A stretch of DNA of 64,000 bases, from contig NZ_RAHH01000019.1 of assembly GCF_003602095.1 (NCBI RefSeq), positions 1-64,000 on the forward strand, written 5' to 3'. Position 1 is the first letter of the stretch; each line of letters begins with the position of its first letter. This stretch comes from Rahnella woolbedingensis (GTDB lineage: Bacteria > Pseudomonadota > Gammaproteobacteria > Enterobacterales > Enterobacteriaceae). The translations under genes and the position numbers were made by a program. Below, one piece after another: positions 1 to 9,880 of this stretch. The notes under the pieces are model-generated. The model saw only the letters and a program-made list of their open reading frames with translations. It had not been told where the DNA came from and searched no databases.

Positions 1-32
1 GGCTGGGGTGGGGTATTAATGGCAACTCCGAA

Positions 33-1571
33 TTAGAATAACCCCATCGGTTTACTCGAGTAACTCACCAGCAGGCACTTGGTTTGCTGGTAGTGATCCA
101 GCATCATTTTGTGGGTTTCGCGCCCGATACCGGACTGTTTGTAGCCACCGAACGCCGCGTGCGCCGGATAGGCGTGGTAACAGTTGGTCCAGACACGACC
201 AGCCTGAATGTTGCGCCCCATGTGATAGGCCACGTTACCGTCGCGGCTCCAGACGCCCGCCCCCAGCCCGTATGCCGTATCGTTGGCAATTTGCAGCGCC
301 TCATCCATATCTTTAAACGTCGTCACCGCCAGTACGGGTCCGAAGATTTCTTCCTGGAAAACGCGCATGTTGTTTTTACCCAGCAGAATGGTCGGTTGCA
401 GGTAATAACCTTCGTTCAGCGTGCCCTCCAGTTTTTTCTTCGCGCCGCCGGTCAGCACTTCTGCGCCCTCTTTTTTACCGATTTCGATGTAATCCAGAAT
501 GGTTTTCATCTGACCGGCAGAGACCTGCGCGCCCATCTGCGTTTCCATATCCAGCGGATTACCGGTTTTGATCGCTTCGACGCGTTTGATGGCGCGTTCC
601 ATAAAGCGTTCATAGATGGATTCCTGTACCAGCGCGCGGCTCGGGCAGGTGCAGACTTCACCCTGATTGAAAGCAAAAAGCGCGAAGCCTTCCAGCGCTT
701 TATCGAAGAATTCGTCTTCTTTGTCCATCACATCGGCAAAGAAAATATTCGGGGATTTACCGCCCAGTTCCAGCGTGGCGGGGATCAGGTTTTGCGCGGC
801 ATATCCGGCAATTTGCTGGCCGACTTCGGTCGAACCGGTGAAAGCAACTTTCGCGATGCGTTTGGACGTCGCCAGATATTCGCCAATTTCACCGCCCGCG
901 CCGTTGACCACGTTGATGACGCCCGCAGGCAGAATATCCTGCACCAGTTCCATCAGCAGCAGGACAGAAAGTGGTGTCAGTTTGGCCGGTTTGAGCACAA
1001 TACAGTTACCTGCCGCCAGCGCCGGTGCCATTTTCCAGCACGCCATCAGCAACGGGAAGTTCCACGGAATGATTTGTGCCACCACGCCGAGCGGTTCGTG
1101 GAAGTGATAGGCAACAGTTTCGCTGTCGATTTCGCTGATCCCGCCTTCCTGAGCACGCACGCAGGAGGCAAAATAGCGGAAGTGGTCGATGGCTAACGGC
1201 ACATCGGCACCACTGGTTTCGCGGATCGGTTTACCGTTATCCCAGGTTTCGGCATTTGCCAGCAGTTCGAGGTTTTGTTCCATGCGATCGGCGACTTTCA
1301 GCAGCAAGTTGGCACGCTGCTGAACCGGCATTTTGCCCCAGTCGTCTTTGGCTTTATGGGCGGCGTCCAGCGCCAGCTCAACGTCATCCGTGCTGGAACT
1401 GGCAACTTTGCACAGCACTTCACCGGTGACCGGCGTCAGGTTGTCGTAATACTCTTTTTTCACCGGCGCGACCCATTCACCGCCAATGAAGTTGTCGTAT
1501 TGTTTTTTGAGTTTGAGCGGGAAACCGTATTCTTCCGGTTTGACGGCATGAGGATTTTTATCATAAGCCAT
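33..1571 (-). CDS. aldB: Aldehyde dehydrogenase AldB
   Basis: NAD(P)-dependent oxidation of aldehydes such as acetaldehyde to carboxylic acids in the cytoplasm. The 512-residue product has the same length as E. coli AldB and covers the whole aldehyde dehydrogenase fold. The N-terminal half carries the cofactor-binding PWNFP and FTGSTEVG segments. The catalytic glutamate is in LELGGKSPN (Glu268) and the nucleophile in FNQGEVCTC (Cys307). The start is preceded by AAGGAG at good spacing. It is a single gene transcribed away from yibF, with about 100 bp between them. Family assignment is very secure; the exact physiological aldehyde is not shown by sequence. Confidence 0.95.
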   Translation of the reverse strand: MAYDKNPHAVKPEEYGFPLKLKKQYDNFIGGEWVAPVKKEYYDNLTPVTGEVLCKVASSSTDDVELALDAAHKAKDDWGKMPVQQRANLLLKVADRMEQNLELLANAETWDNGKPIRETSGADVPLAIDHFRYFASCVRAQEGGISEIDSETVAYHFHEPLGVVAQIIPWNFPLLMACWKMAPALAAGNCIVLKPAKLTPLSVLLLMELVQDILPAGVINVVNGAGGEIGEYLATSKRIAKVAFTGSTEVGQQIAGYAAQNLIPATLELGGKSPNIFFADVMDKEDEFFDKALEGFALFAFNQGEVCTCPSRALVQESIYERFMERAIKRVEAIKTGNPLDMETQMGAQVSAGQMKTILDYIEIGKKEGAEVLTGGAKKKLEGTLNEGYYLQPTILLGKNNMRVFQEEIFGPVLAVTTFKDMDEALQIANDTAYGLGAGVWSRDGNVAYHMGRNIQAGRVWTNCYHAYPAHAAFGGYKQSGIGRETHKMMLDHYQQTKCLLVSYSSKPMGLF

Positions 1572-1672
1572 GATGGAACTCCTTTATGCAGCAGGTTTTA
1601 GCAGAGCGCTGCATAAAGTTTAGGCAGTGAAAATTTAACCGGCGGGATGTAAAGAGAACTCTTCGAGCGGCT

Positions 1673-2314
1673 TCACACCTTTTTTGCTGCAACGCTGGCG
1701 TTACTACTTCCGGGGGGCGTTGTGCGCGCAAAACTCTCACGCTGGAACAGGCGTTCAACCAGTTTTATCAGTTCAGGATGTTCGACACACCACCCCGGCG
1801 CGATACGACGAAAGTTGATGTAGCCCAGACAGCAGGCGACGGCGATATCGGCCACATTCAGGCTTTCAGAATTGAGCAGCGTGCGGCTGGCTGCGTGTTT
1901 TTCCAGTGCATCCAGCCCGCGCAGCAGCTTTTCCCGCTGACGCAAAATCCAGGCTTCGTTACGCTTATCGGCATCGCGACGGCCTTCGAGCACTAACGCC
2001 ACGGCGGCATCTGTCACGCCATCGGCCAGCGCTTCGATTTGCTTAACGCGCAAGGCTTCCAGCGGTTGCCACGGCAACAGCGTCGGTGCGACATTCATCA
2101 GTTCGATGAACTGCACAATGATCGGAGAATCATAAAAAATTTCGCCATCGTCGGCGACCAGCGCGGGGACTTTACCAAGGGGATTGAACTGCGTGATTTT
2201 ACAACCTGGTTCGTGGGGCGTGTCGTTAATGAAATCAAACGGGATGCCTTTCTCCAGCAGCATCACCGAAATTTTGCGCACATACGGGCTGGTATAACTG
2301 CCGATCAACTTCAT
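1673..2314 (-). CDS. yibF: Glutathione S-transferase family protein YibF
   Basis: Soluble GST-fold protein of 213 residues. The N-terminal thioredoxin-like domain begins [19 protein letters not shown], with the conserved cis-proline/ESxxI-type segment ([20 protein letters not shown]), followed by an all-helical C-terminal domain from about residue 85. It is about 11 residues longer than E. coli YibF because of a Ser/Ala/Lys-rich tail, which may be unstructured. GAGGAGG precedes the ATG. It follows fdhE on the same strand after 85 bp. In E. coli yibF sits beside selA-selB; here the neighbour is the formate dehydrogenase operon and no selA or selB is visible. The substrate is unknown. Confidence 0.88.
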   Translation of the reverse strand: MKLIGSYTSPYVRKISVMLLEKGIPFDFINDTPHEPGCKITQFNPLGKVPALVADDGEIFYDSPIIVQFIELMNVAPTLLPWQPLEALRVKQIEALADGVTDAAVALVLEGRRDADKRNEAWILRQREKLLRGLDALEKHAASRTLLNSESLNVADIAVACCLGYINFRRIAPGWCVEHPELIKLVERLFQRESFARTTPPGSSNASVAAKKV

Positions 2315-2399
2315 CAGACCCTCCTCGTTTTCAGCGGAACCTCTTTTAAAGCTAGCAGCCGTGCCGGGGTTTACCAGTCACGGCCGCCAGATTTACAGG

Positions 2400-3305
2400 T
2401 TATTGCGCGGGAAACAGGAACGGGTTGATACCACTGCCCGAGAAGCCTTTATCTTCCATTCGGTCATCAAGCAGCAGCATCGCGAGATCGTCAGCCACCG
2501 CATCAGCCTGCGGGTCTTTGTCCTGATAAATCAGTTTCAGGTATGCCCCGCAGTCATCGCAAGATTCCGCTTTTACCGTCGCCTGCTCATCATCAATCGA
2601 CCACAGATTGAGATGTTTCATCTCATCACAGTTGCTGCATTTCGCCCGCACCACGTGCCATTCGCTTTCGCAAAGATTGCAGTGCAGATAGCGCAGACCG
2701 CTGGCCGCTATCACCGCAGAAACAGGAACACTGCCGCAGACCGGACAGAACTGGCGGTTTTCACCGTAATCCGCACGACCGACGCCACGCAACTGTGCCG
2801 CCATCTGCGCCCAGTAAAGAGACAGCGCCGCCCAGATAAACGGCGCTTTGTCGGCGGGAACCTGTTTGAAATCCTGGCATAGCAGCTCTGTCGCCATCAT
2901 TTCGCGCTGAAGGTTCGGGGACTGTTCAAGGCGTTCCAGCACCACGCGTACCGGCTCCGGTGCACCCGGTTTCAGGACAGCAATCAGCGCATCCAGCAGA
3001 GTCAGCCAGTGCGGCGTACGCGGAAACAGACTGCAATCGAGCGGCGGTTTACTGGCGGCTTTTTGCAATTCGTCGCTCAGGTCGATATCAAGCGGGAACG
3101 TCTCCAGCACCTGCTGCTGCGCATCGCAAATCGTGGCGGCAAAGTTCAGATACCTGTCGAGCAGGCTGTCTTCTGCCAGTTTTTTCAGACGATCGGCGCG
3201 ATTCTGGTAGAGCGTTTTCAGGTTAGCGAACAGTACCGGCGGGATGTCCCCCGCCGTTTTTTTACCGTCAGCCAGTAAGTCCTGTGCAACTATCTGGATG
3301 CTCAT
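2400..3305 (-). CDS. fdhE: Formate dehydrogenase accessory protein FdhE
   Basis: Cytoplasmic chaperone-like factor needed for activity and Tat-dependent export of the respiratory formate dehydrogenases. The 301-residue protein (E. coli FdhE is 309) has a helical N-terminal half. The C-terminal half is rubredoxin-like with CxxC pairs: CPVCGS, CNLCES, CSNC and CDDCGAY. Its ATG overlaps the fdoI stop by 4 bp, so it is translationally coupled as the last gene of fdoG-fdoH-fdoI-fdhE. The assignment is firm from sequence and operon position. Confidence 0.95.
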   Translation of the reverse strand: MSIQIVAQDLLADGKKTAGDIPPVLFANLKTLYQNRADRLKKLAEDSLLDRYLNFAATICDAQQQVLETFPLDIDLSDELQKAASKPPLDCSLFPRTPHWLTLLDALIAVLKPGAPEPVRVVLERLEQSPNLQREMMATELLCQDFKQVPADKAPFIWAALSLYWAQMAAQLRGVGRADYGENRQFCPVCGSVPVSAVIAASGLRYLHCNLCESEWHVVRAKCSNCDEMKHLNLWSIDDEQATVKAESCDDCGAYLKLIYQDKDPQADAVADDLAMLLLDDRMEDKGFSGSGINPFLFPAQ

Positions 3306-3955
3306 CCGGCTTTCCTCGCGTCTTGCTCTTTTTTCTGCTCTTCATCGCGCACCTGACGATACCAGCGCGGATGGTGATACTTCGCCCATGACACCGGTAC
3401 TTTGCCGCCGGTCATCGCGTCGATTGAGCCTTTCGCCCAGGTCGCCGCGTAGACGTGCATGATGATCACCAGAATCAGCCCGATACCGGCCAGAGAATGT
3501 ACCAGCAGTGCCAGACGGATCAGCGGGATGGGGAAGTAATCGGCAAACCACGGACGCCAGATAATGACGCCGCTGGCCATCAGCAATACCAGACAGCTGA
3601 TCGCCGCCCAGAACACGCATTTTTGGCCAAAGTTATAGCGACCGGTGTCACCGACTTCATGGTTGGTCAGCACTTTGCCGATGTTTTTCGCCCACACGAT
3701 GTCGTCTTTTTCCGGCAGATTATGCTTCCAGTAACGGAAAAACATGCCGAGGAAAGACACGAACATCACCACGCCGAAGAACGGATGGAGGATGCGCGCC
3801 ATCTGCGGGGTGCCGAAAATATTCATCAGCCAGTTAAATGACGGGAAGAAAAAGCCCAGGCCACTGAGTGCGAGCGTCACAAAGCAAAACGCCACGGTCC
3901 AGTGATTGAGGCGTTCCACCAGACTATAACGCTGGATTAACTTCTCTTTTTTCAT
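3302..3955 (-). CDS. fdoI: Formate dehydrogenase-O cytochrome b556 (gamma) subunit
   Basis: Integral inner-membrane di-heme cytochrome b that passes electrons from FdoH to quinone. The 217 residues contain four hydrophobic helices (around 20-40, 52-72, 113-133 and 148-170). Histidines typical of this family lie in them ([26 protein letters not shown]). The C-terminus is highly charged, ending in a [10 protein letters not shown] run. It overlaps fdoH upstream and fdhE downstream by 4 bp each, indicating one coupled operon. Confidence 0.95.
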   Translation of the reverse strand: MKKEKLIQRYSLVERLNHWTVAFCFVTLALSGLGFFFPSFNWLMNIFGTPQMARILHPFFGVVMFVSFLGMFFRYWKHNLPEKDDIVWAKNIGKVLTNHEVGDTGRYNFGQKCVFWAAISCLVLLMASGVIIWRPWFADYFPIPLIRLALLVHSLAGIGLILVIIMHVYAATWAKGSIDAMTGGKVPVSWAKYHHPRWYRQVRDEEQKKEQDARKAG

Positions 3956-4863
3956 GGCCGTTTCTCCTCATCGTCATGTTTATCTTCCCCTTCCTTGTGT
4001 TCTTCCTCTTTGACGTAATTCGGCCCCACGCCGAGGAAATGGAAGGCCGCCGCCGCAAAGGTCACCGCGAAGCCCACGGCGGCCAGTGGTTTCCAGACAC
4101 CTTTCCACAATGTAACCGCCGCGCTGATCGCCGGATCTTTTGGAAGGCCGTGATACAGCTGCGGGTTGTCAGCATGATGCAGTACGTACATCACATGTGT
4201 GCCGCCAACGCCCTGCGGATCATACAATCCGGCTTGCTCAAAACCGCGGCCTTTCAGCTCGCTGACGCGCTCTGCGGCTAAATCCTGCATCGCGGTTTTG
4301 GTGCCGAAATGAATGGCGCCGGTCGGGCAGGTTTTTACGCATGCGGGTTCCTGGCCGACACTCACGCGGTCAACGCACAGCGTGCATTTGTAGGCACGGT
4401 TATCCTGTTTGTTGATACGCGGAATGTTGAACGGACAACCGGCGATGCAGTAACCGCAGCCGATACAGTGTTCAGACTGGAAATCGACGATGCCGTTGGC
4501 GTATTGCAAAATCGCGCCTTCCGCCGGACAGGCTTTCAGGCAGCCCGGATCGGCGCAGTGCATGCAGCCGTCTTTACGAATCAGCCATTCCAGCTTGCCG
4601 TTTTGTTCCACTTCCGAGAAACGCATTACCGTCCAGGATTTCGCACTGAGATCTATCGGGTTGTCGTAAACACCCGTATTGATACCGACGTCATCGCGCA
4701 GATCGTTCCATTCGGAACAGGCGACCTGACAGCCTTTACAGCCGATACAGGTGGTGACATCGATAAGTTTCGCCACTTCCTGCTGATGGTCACGGGCACG
4801 CGGCGCTGGCGTGAACCCGTTGGTTGCGGACTTACGAAGTATGTCCTGTGATTGCATTGCCAT
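3952..4863 (-). CDS. fdoH: Formate dehydrogenase-O iron-sulfur (beta) subunit
   Basis: Periplasm-facing electron-transfer subunit carrying four [4Fe-4S] clusters. Four cysteine motifs are visible: [37 protein letters not shown], and CTLC with the later PACVKTCP. A single C-terminal hydrophobic helix (around 258-278) anchors it to the membrane. The tail is very charged (Glu/Asp/Lys/His). The 303 residues compare with 300 in E. coli. It begins 12 bp after the fdoG stop. It has no signal peptide, as expected for a subunit that is exported together with the Tat-signal-bearing FdoG. Confidence 0.96.
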   Translation of the reverse strand: MAMQSQDILRKSATNGFTPAPRARDHQQEVAKLIDVTTCIGCKGCQVACSEWNDLRDDVGINTGVYDNPIDLSAKSWTVMRFSEVEQNGKLEWLIRKDGCMHCADPGCLKACPAEGAILQYANGIVDFQSEHCIGCGYCIAGCPFNIPRINKQDNRAYKCTLCVDRVSVGQEPACVKTCPTGAIHFGTKTAMQDLAAERVSELKGRGFEQAGLYDPQGVGGTHVMYVLHHADNPQLYHGLPKDPAISAAVTLWKGVWKPLAAVGFAVTFAAAAFHFLGVGPNYVKEEEHKEGEDKHDDEEKRP

Positions 4864-4875
4864 AATTCGCCTCCG

Positions 4876-7800
4876 TTAGACCTTTTCCACGTTAACCAGG
4901 AACGCCTTGAACTCCGGCGTTTGCGAGTTAGCGTCACCGACTGACGGCGTCAGCGTATTGGCTAAATAGCCCTTACGCGTCGCGCCTTCAAAGCCCCAGT
5001 GACACGGAATGCCAATGGTGTCGACAGTTTTGCCGTCGATGGTCAGAGGACGAATACGTTTGGTCACCACGGCTTTCGCCACAATGAATCCGCGCTTCGA
5101 GGACACTTTGACTTCATCGCCCTGCGCGATCCCTTTCGAACGGGCCAGCACTTCGCCGATCTCGATAAACTGCTCAGGCTGCGCGATGGCGTTCAGCAGT
5201 GCGTGTTTAGTCCAGTGACGGAATAGTTCGGTGATGGAATAGGTGGTCGCCACATACGGGAAATCTTTGGCAGTGCCCATATTCGGCAAATCGCTGGCAA
5301 AAATACGCGTGACCGGATTCGAGATAACGCTGGGATGCAGCGGATTGGTGCCAATCGGCGATTCAATCGGTTCGTAATGTTCCGGGAACGGGCCGTCAGC
5401 CATTTTATCGGTCGCAAATAAACGCCCGACGCCTTCCTGTTGCATGATGAACGGCCCGACGCCGGAACCCGGCGCAGCGGCGCTGTAATCCGGGACATCA
5501 AAGCCGGTCCATTTCGCGCCATCCCAGCGGATGATTTCGCGTTTTGGATCCCACGGCTGACCGTGCGGGTCGACAGAAGCACGGTTGTACAGAATGCGGC
5601 GGTTGAGCGGCCAGCACCATGCCCAGCCTGACGTGCAGCCCAGACCGGATGGATCGGCGTTATCGCGGCGCGCCATCTGGTTACCGGCTTCGGTCCAGCT
5701 GCCGGCGTAAATCCAGCAGAAACTGGCGGTGCTGCCGTCGTTTTTCAGATGCGCAAAGGTCGAGATTTGCTGACCTTTTTTCGCCAGAAGATTACCCTGA
5801 TCGTCATGGATATCCGCCAGCGCTTTGCCGTTGGCTTCGCGGGCGATTTCTTCCGGCAGCGGGTCGAGGGGATCCTGATAATCCCACGCCATATTCATCA
5901 CCGGCAGTGGATTTGCGCCGCCCTCTTTCTGATACAGCTCGCGCAGTTTCATAAACAGGCGCGCGATGATTTTGCCGTCGTGCAGCGCCTCACCCGGTGG
6001 CTCAGAGGCCTGAAAATGCCATTGCAGCCAGCGGCCGGAGTTCACAATCGAACCGTTTTCTTCAGCAAAACAGGAAGAAGGCAGGCGGAAAACTTCGGTC
6101 TGAATATCGGCAGTCTGCACGTCGTTCATCGCGCCGTGGTTCTGCCAGAAGTTCGAGGACTCGGTCACCAGCGGGTCAATCACCACCATATATTTCAGTT
6201 TCGAGAGCGCGCGCGAAGACTTGTTTTTGTCCGGGAACGCCGCCAGCGGGTTGAAGCCCTGCACGATGTAACCGTTCATTTTGCCTTCGGTCATCAGCTC
6301 GGCCTGTTGCATGACGTCGTAGCTTTTGTCCCATTTCGGCAACCAGTCAAAGCCCCAGTCGTTCTCTGCCGTGGCATGATCACCCCAGAAACTTTTCATC
6401 ATACTGACGAAGAAGTTCGGCGTGTTTTTCCAGAAGTTCACCTGCCCGTCCACCAGCGGCGTCGGCGTAATCTGTTGCAGATAATCGGTGAAATTGGTCT
6501 GTTTTTCTGAAGGCAAAGGCATATAGCCCGGCAGGTTCAGCGACAGCAAACCCAGGTCGGTATACCCCTGAATATTGGAGTGCCCCCGCAGGGCATTCAC
6601 GCCGCCGCCCGCCATACCGATGTTGCCGAGCAGCAACTGTATCATCGCCGCACAGCGAATGGTTTGCGCGCCGCCGGTGTGATGCGTCCAGCCCAGTGCG
6701 TACAGAATGGTCGAGGTTTTATCGGGCGCGCAGGTTTGCGCCAGAATGGAGCTTATCAGCAGAAAATCTTCTTTCGATGTCCCGCACAGGCGCTCCACCA
6801 GTTCCGGCGTGTAGCGGGAAACGTGCTCTTTCAGCAGATTCCAGACACAGCGCGGGTCCTGCAAGGTTTTGTCCTGCTTCGCCAGACCTTTTTCATCCAG
6901 CTGATAGTGCCAGCTGTCTTTGTTGTAGGATTTTTTCGTCGCGTCAAAGCCGCTGAACAGGCCATCGTTGAAGGCATAATCTTCCCGCACCAGCAGGCTG
7001 GCGTTGGTATATTCCCTGACGTATTCGGTCTGAATTTTATTATTCGTAATCAGATAGTTGATCATACCGAGCAGGAAGGCGGTGTCCGAACCGGCGCGGA
7101 TTGGCGCGTAGATATCGGCCACGGCGGCGCTGCGGTTGAAACGCGGATCGACGACGATGACTTTGGCGTTATTTTTAGTTTTCGCCTCAATCACCCATTT
7201 GAATCCGACCGGATGCGCTTCCGCCGCATTCCCGCCCATAATCAAAACGACGTTGGCGTTTTTGATGTCCACCCAGTTATTGGTCATCGCACCGCGACCA
7301 AAGCTTGGCGCTAATGCCGCGACGGTCGGGCCATGACAAAGACGGGCCTGACAGTCGATCGCCACCATGCCCAGCGCGCGGGTGAATTTCTGATCCAGCA
7401 GGCCGGTTTCGTTACTGGCCGCAGACGAACAGAGCATCCCGGTGGTCAGCCAGCGGTTAACGGTGACGTTATTTTCATTTTTCTCAACGAAGTTGGCGTC
7501 GCGGTCATCTTTCATCAGACGGGCGATACGGGAAATCGCCTCATCCCAGCTGATACGCTGCCATTTATCGGAACCCGGAGCGCGGTACTGCGGATATCTC
7601 AGACGCCCTTCGCTGTGAATGTAATCCAGCACGCCTGCGCCTTTCGGGCACAGCGAGCCACGACTGACCGGATGATCGGCGTCACCCTCTACGTGAAAGA
7701 TATTTTCAGTGACGTTTTTCGCGCCATCGCCCTGACTGTAAATCAACATTCCGCAACCGACTGAGCAGTAAGTGCAATTGTTGCGGGTTTCACGTGAGCG

Positions 7801-7923
7801 AAGCAGCTTATATTGGCGGGTTTCCGCCAGCGCTATTGCCGGGACAAACCCCAATAATGCTGCTGTAGTGCCGGCCATACCACCCGCACATATTTTGAAT
7901 AACTGTCTTCTGCTGACTTGCAT
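4876..7923 (-). CDS. fdoG: Formate dehydrogenase-O major (alpha) subunit, cysteine form
   Basis: Molybdopterin (bis-MGD) catalytic subunit that oxidises formate in the periplasm. I place the start at 7923: it has GGAAAGGAG seven bases upstream and begins with the Tat signal MQVSRRQLFKIC, giving 1015 residues. An in-frame upstream ATG at 7953 lacks support. A [4Fe-4S] motif (CTYCSVGC with LCPKG) follows the signal. The active-site segment reads QARLCHGPT: residue 196 is TGT (Cys) at 7336-7338, where E. coli FdoG and FdnG have UGA-encoded selenocysteine. It is therefore read without SelB or a SECIS element. The C-terminal domain continues to EFKAFLVNVEKV. FdhD, which sulfurates this cofactor, is encoded divergently next to it. 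Confidence 0.95.
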   Translation of the reverse strand: MQVSRRQLFKICAGGMAGTTAALLGFVPAIALAETRQYKLLRSRETRNNCTYCSVGCGMLIYSQGDGAKNVTENIFHVEGDADHPVSRGSLCPKGAGVLDYIHSEGRLRYPQYRAPGSDKWQRISWDEAISRIARLMKDDRDANFVEKNENNVTVNRWLTTGMLCSSAASNETGLLDQKFTRALGMVAIDCQARLCHGPTVAALAPSFGRGAMTNNWVDIKNANVVLIMGGNAAEAHPVGFKWVIEAKTKNNAKVIVVDPRFNRSAAVADIYAPIRAGSDTAFLLGMINYLITNNKIQTEYVREYTNASLLVREDYAFNDGLFSGFDATKKSYNKDSWHYQLDEKGLAKQDKTLQDPRCVWNLLKEHVSRYTPELVERLCGTSKEDFLLISSILAQTCAPDKTSTILYALGWTHHTGGAQTIRCAAMIQLLLGNIGMAGGGVNALRGHSNIQGYTDLGLLSLNLPGYMPLPSEKQTNFTDYLQQITPTPLVDGQVNFWKNTPNFFVSMMKSFWGDHATAENDWGFDWLPKWDKSYDVMQQAELMTEGKMNGYIVQGFNPLAAFPDKNKSSRALSKLKYMVVIDPLVTESSNFWQNHGAMNDVQTADIQTEVFRLPSSCFAEENGSIVNSGRWLQWHFQASEPPGEALHDGKIIARLFMKLRELYQKEGGANPLPVMNMAWDYQDPLDPLPEEIAREANGKALADIHDDQGNLLAKKGQQISTFAHLKNDGSTASFCWIYAGSWTEAGNQMARRDNADPSGLGCTSGWAWCWPLNRRILYNRASVDPHGQPWDPKREIIRWDGAKWTGFDVPDYSAAAPGSGVGPFIMQQEGVGRLFATDKMADGPFPEHYEPIESPIGTNPLHPSVISNPVTRIFASDLPNMGTAKDFPYVATTYSITELFRHWTKHALLNAIAQPEQFIEIGEVLARSKGIAQGDEVKVSSKRGFIVAKAVVTKRIRPLTIDGKTVDTIGIPCHWGFEGATRKGYLANTLTPSVGDANSQTPEFKAFLVNVEKV

Positions 7924-8067
7924 GAAAGACTCCTTTCCATCATTTGTTAACACATTGCTTTCAAATTGGCGCTTTCCCCGACAGACGCGGAAGCGGTAAA
8001 ATTAGGGCTTAAAGTCCTGACAGTTTGTGCGGCTTATGTAGCCGGAATGTTTATAAGGTTATTGCCA

Positions 8068-8910
8068 ATGGATGTCCATCAAGTAAAAGAACCGGACGAA
8101 AAAGATGATAAAAAAGTGACTCAGATCATCGGAGCCAGCCAAAAACGGGTGATGCAGCGCACACATTCTGGCGAACTGGAAGACGACTGGATTGCAGAAG
8201 AAGTCCCCGTCGCGCTGGTCTATAACGGCATCTCGCATGTGGTGATGATGGCGTCACCAAAAGATCTCGAAGCTTTTGCGCTCGGGTTTTCCCTGTCGGA
8301 AGGAATTATCAAATCTGCCGCGGATATTTTCGGACTGGATGTGACACCAAACTGTAACGGTATCGAAGTTAACATTGAGTTATCGAGTCGCCGTTTTGCC
8401 GGGCTGAAAGAGCGCCGTCGCGCCATGGCGGGCCGTACCGGCTGTGGCGTTTGTGGCATTGAGCAACTGGGCGATTTGTTCCGTCCGCTCGCGCCGCTGC
8501 CGTTTACCCAAACGTTTGATCTGGCGAACCTGGACAACGCGCTGAATCAGCTGAAATCCGTACAGGAAATTGGCCAGCTGACCGGCTGTACACACGCCGC
8601 AGCGTGGATAACATCGCAGGGTGAATTACTGGGTGGCTGCGAAGACGTGGGACGTCACGTGGCACTCGATAAAATGCTCGGCCTGCGTGAAAAGCAAAAT
8701 GAATGGAAATCCGGTGCCGCGCTGGTATCAAGCCGCGCCAGCTATGAAATGGTGCAGAAAGCCGCAATGTGCGGCGTCGAGGTTCTGTTTGCCGTCTCCG
8801 CAGCCACGAAGCTGGCGGTAGATGTCGCCGAAAAATGTAATCTGACACTGGTCGGTTTCAGCAAACCAGGACGGGCAACGGTGTATACGCATCCGCAAAG
8901 ACTGCGGTAA
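8068..8910 (+). CDS. fdhD: Formate dehydrogenase sulfurtransferase FdhD
   Basis: Transfers sulfur from IscS to the molybdenum cofactor of formate dehydrogenases, a step essential for activity. I prefer the ATG at 8068 (AAGG nine bases upstream, 280 residues against 277 in E. coli). The open frame runs 34 codons further upstream into the fdoG promoter region. The conserved body reads [13 protein letters not shown]-like sequence, and the catalytic CxxC is in [22 protein letters not shown] and the C-terminal [11 protein letters not shown] are also conserved. Divergent from fdoG with about 145 bp of shared control region. Confidence 0.94.
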   Translation: MDVHQVKEPDEKDDKKVTQIIGASQKRVMQRTHSGELEDDWIAEEVPVALVYNGISHVVMMASPKDLEAFALGFSLSEGIIKSAADIFGLDVTPNCNGIEVNIELSSRRFAGLKERRRAMAGRTGCGVCGIEQLGDLFRPLAPLPFTQTFDLANLDNALNQLKSVQEIGQLTGCTHAAAWITSQGELLGGCEDVGRHVALDKMLGLREKQNEWKSGAALVSSRASYEMVQKAAMCGVEVLFAVSAATKLAVDVAEKCNLTLVGFSKPGRATVYTHPQRLR

Positions 8911-9019
8911 CGGTTTAAGCATCACGTGCCTTTAGACAATTTAGGATTGTTTGTGGTTATCTGGTTCTAAGCGCTGTTTTACAGGGGCTTACGGACACCC
9001 GCACAAAGTGTAGGGCAGA

Positions 9020-9040
9020 GATAATCATTTTCAATATCAT
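9020..9040 (+). promoter_or_regulatory. Putative Fur box upstream of sodA
   Basis: The segment GATAATCATTTTCAATATCA matches much of the inverted Fur consensus (GATAATGAT-A-ATCATTATC). It overlaps the -35 side of the predicted sodA promoter, as expected for iron-dependent repression known for enteric sodA. Seen by eye only, no score computed. Confidence 0.6.
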
Positions 9041-9055
9041 TTAATTAACTATAAT
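9028..9055 (+). promoter_or_regulatory. Predicted sigma-70 promoter of sodA
   Basis: A perfect TATAAT (9050-9055) stands 16 bp after a TTTTCA -35-like hexamer (9028-9033). It lies about 63 bp before the sodA start and overlaps the putative Fur box. Confidence 0.55.
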
Positions 9056-9118
9056 GATCCGACTGATTACGCGGTGCTCACAATGACGGTGCCGCCCTAC
9101 ACTATGGAGACGATGAAC

Positions 9119-9739
9119 ATGAGTTATTCACTGCCATCACTGCCTTACGCATACGACGCACTCGAACCGCATTTCGACAAAGAAACGATGGAAATCCATC
9201 ACTCTAAACACCACCAGGCTTACGTGAACAACGCGAACGCTGCACTGGAAAGCCTGCCAGAACTGGCAAAACTTTCTGTTGAAGAGCTGATCGCAAACCT
9301 GGATAAAGTGCCTGCGGATAAGAAAGTTGCACTGCGTAACAACGCAGGCGGCCACGCTAACCACAGTCTGTTCTGGAAAGGCCTGAAAACCGGCACCACC
9401 CTGCAGGGCGAACTGAAATCTGCGATCGAACGCGATTTCGGCAGCGTTGACGCTTTCAAAGAAACATTTGAGAAAGCAGCAACCACTCGTTTCGGCTCAG
9501 GCTGGGCGTGGCTGGTTCTGAAAGACGGCAAACTGGCCGTTGTTTCTACGGCTAACCAGGACAGCCCGCTGATGGGCGAAGCTGTTTCCGGCGCATCCGG
9601 TTATCCGCTGCTGGGTCTGGACGTGTGGGAACACGCTTACTACCTGAAATATCAGAACAAACGCCCTGATTACATCAAAGCCTTCTGGGATGTTGTAAAC
9701 TGGGACGAAGCAGCAAAACGTCTGGCTGAAGCGAAGTAA
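9119..9739 (+). CDS. sodA: Superoxide dismutase [Mn] SodA
   Basis: Cytoplasmic manganese superoxide dismutase, converting superoxide to hydrogen peroxide and oxygen. The ATG at 9119 gives [20 protein letters not shown] and exactly 206 residues, the E. coli length; GGAG lies nine bases upstream. Upstream in-frame codons would add a non-homologous 15-residue leader. Metal ligands are seen in the N-terminal [10 protein letters not shown] helix, in NHSLFW, and in the signature [11 protein letters not shown] near the C-terminus. Sits alone downstream of fdhD with its own promoter and putative Fur box. Confidence 0.97.
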   Translation: MSYSLPSLPYAYDALEPHFDKETMEIHHSKHHQAYVNNANAALESLPELAKLSVEELIANLDKVPADKKVALRNNAGGHANHSLFWKGLKTGTTLQGELKSAIERDFGSVDAFKETFEKAATTRFGSGWAWLVLKDGKLAVVSTANQDSPLMGEAVSGASGYPLLGLDVWEHAYYLKYQNKRPDYIKAFWDVVNWDEAAKRLAEAK

Positions 9740-9780
9740 TTTCGCGCAACCCTTAACAGGGTTACAGTAAGCGATTAACG

Positions 9781-9809
9781 TCAGGGTTTCTCTCTGAGGG
9801 AAACCCTGA
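9781..9809 (+). terminator. Hairpin downstream of sodA
   Basis: Perfect 10-bp arms TCAGGGTTTC (9781-9790) and GAAACCCTGA (9800-9809) with a 9-nt loop. There is no T-run on the plus side, so it is a transcript-end stabiliser or a weak terminator rather than a classic one. Confidence 0.5.
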
Positions 9810-9880
9810 AAATAAAAGTGCAATAAGTGACTATGCATTTTTTACGTCACTGCAATCCTCTTATTGTGGTTACTTTTCTT

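Noticed and set aside
84-1196. 370-codon open frame antisense to aldB
   Set aside because: It lies fully within aldB on the other strand, has no family features and arises from the codon bias of the real gene. The same holds for the long antisense frames over fdoG, the chemoreceptor, mtlA, gyrB and the alpha-galactosidase.
7321-7345. Selenocysteine UGA with SECIS in fdoG
   Set aside because: The codon on the minus strand is TGT, not TGA, so no recoding is needed.
7954-8067. Upstream extension of fdhD into the fdoG-fdhD gap
   Set aside because: The extra N-terminus is not part of the FdhD family and would overlap the fdoG promoter region; the ATG at 8068 has a good ribosome site and family length.
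9782-9808. Classic rho-independent terminator after sodA
   Set aside because: The hairpin is perfect but is followed by an A-rich tract on the plus strand, so I call it only a transcript-end hairpin.
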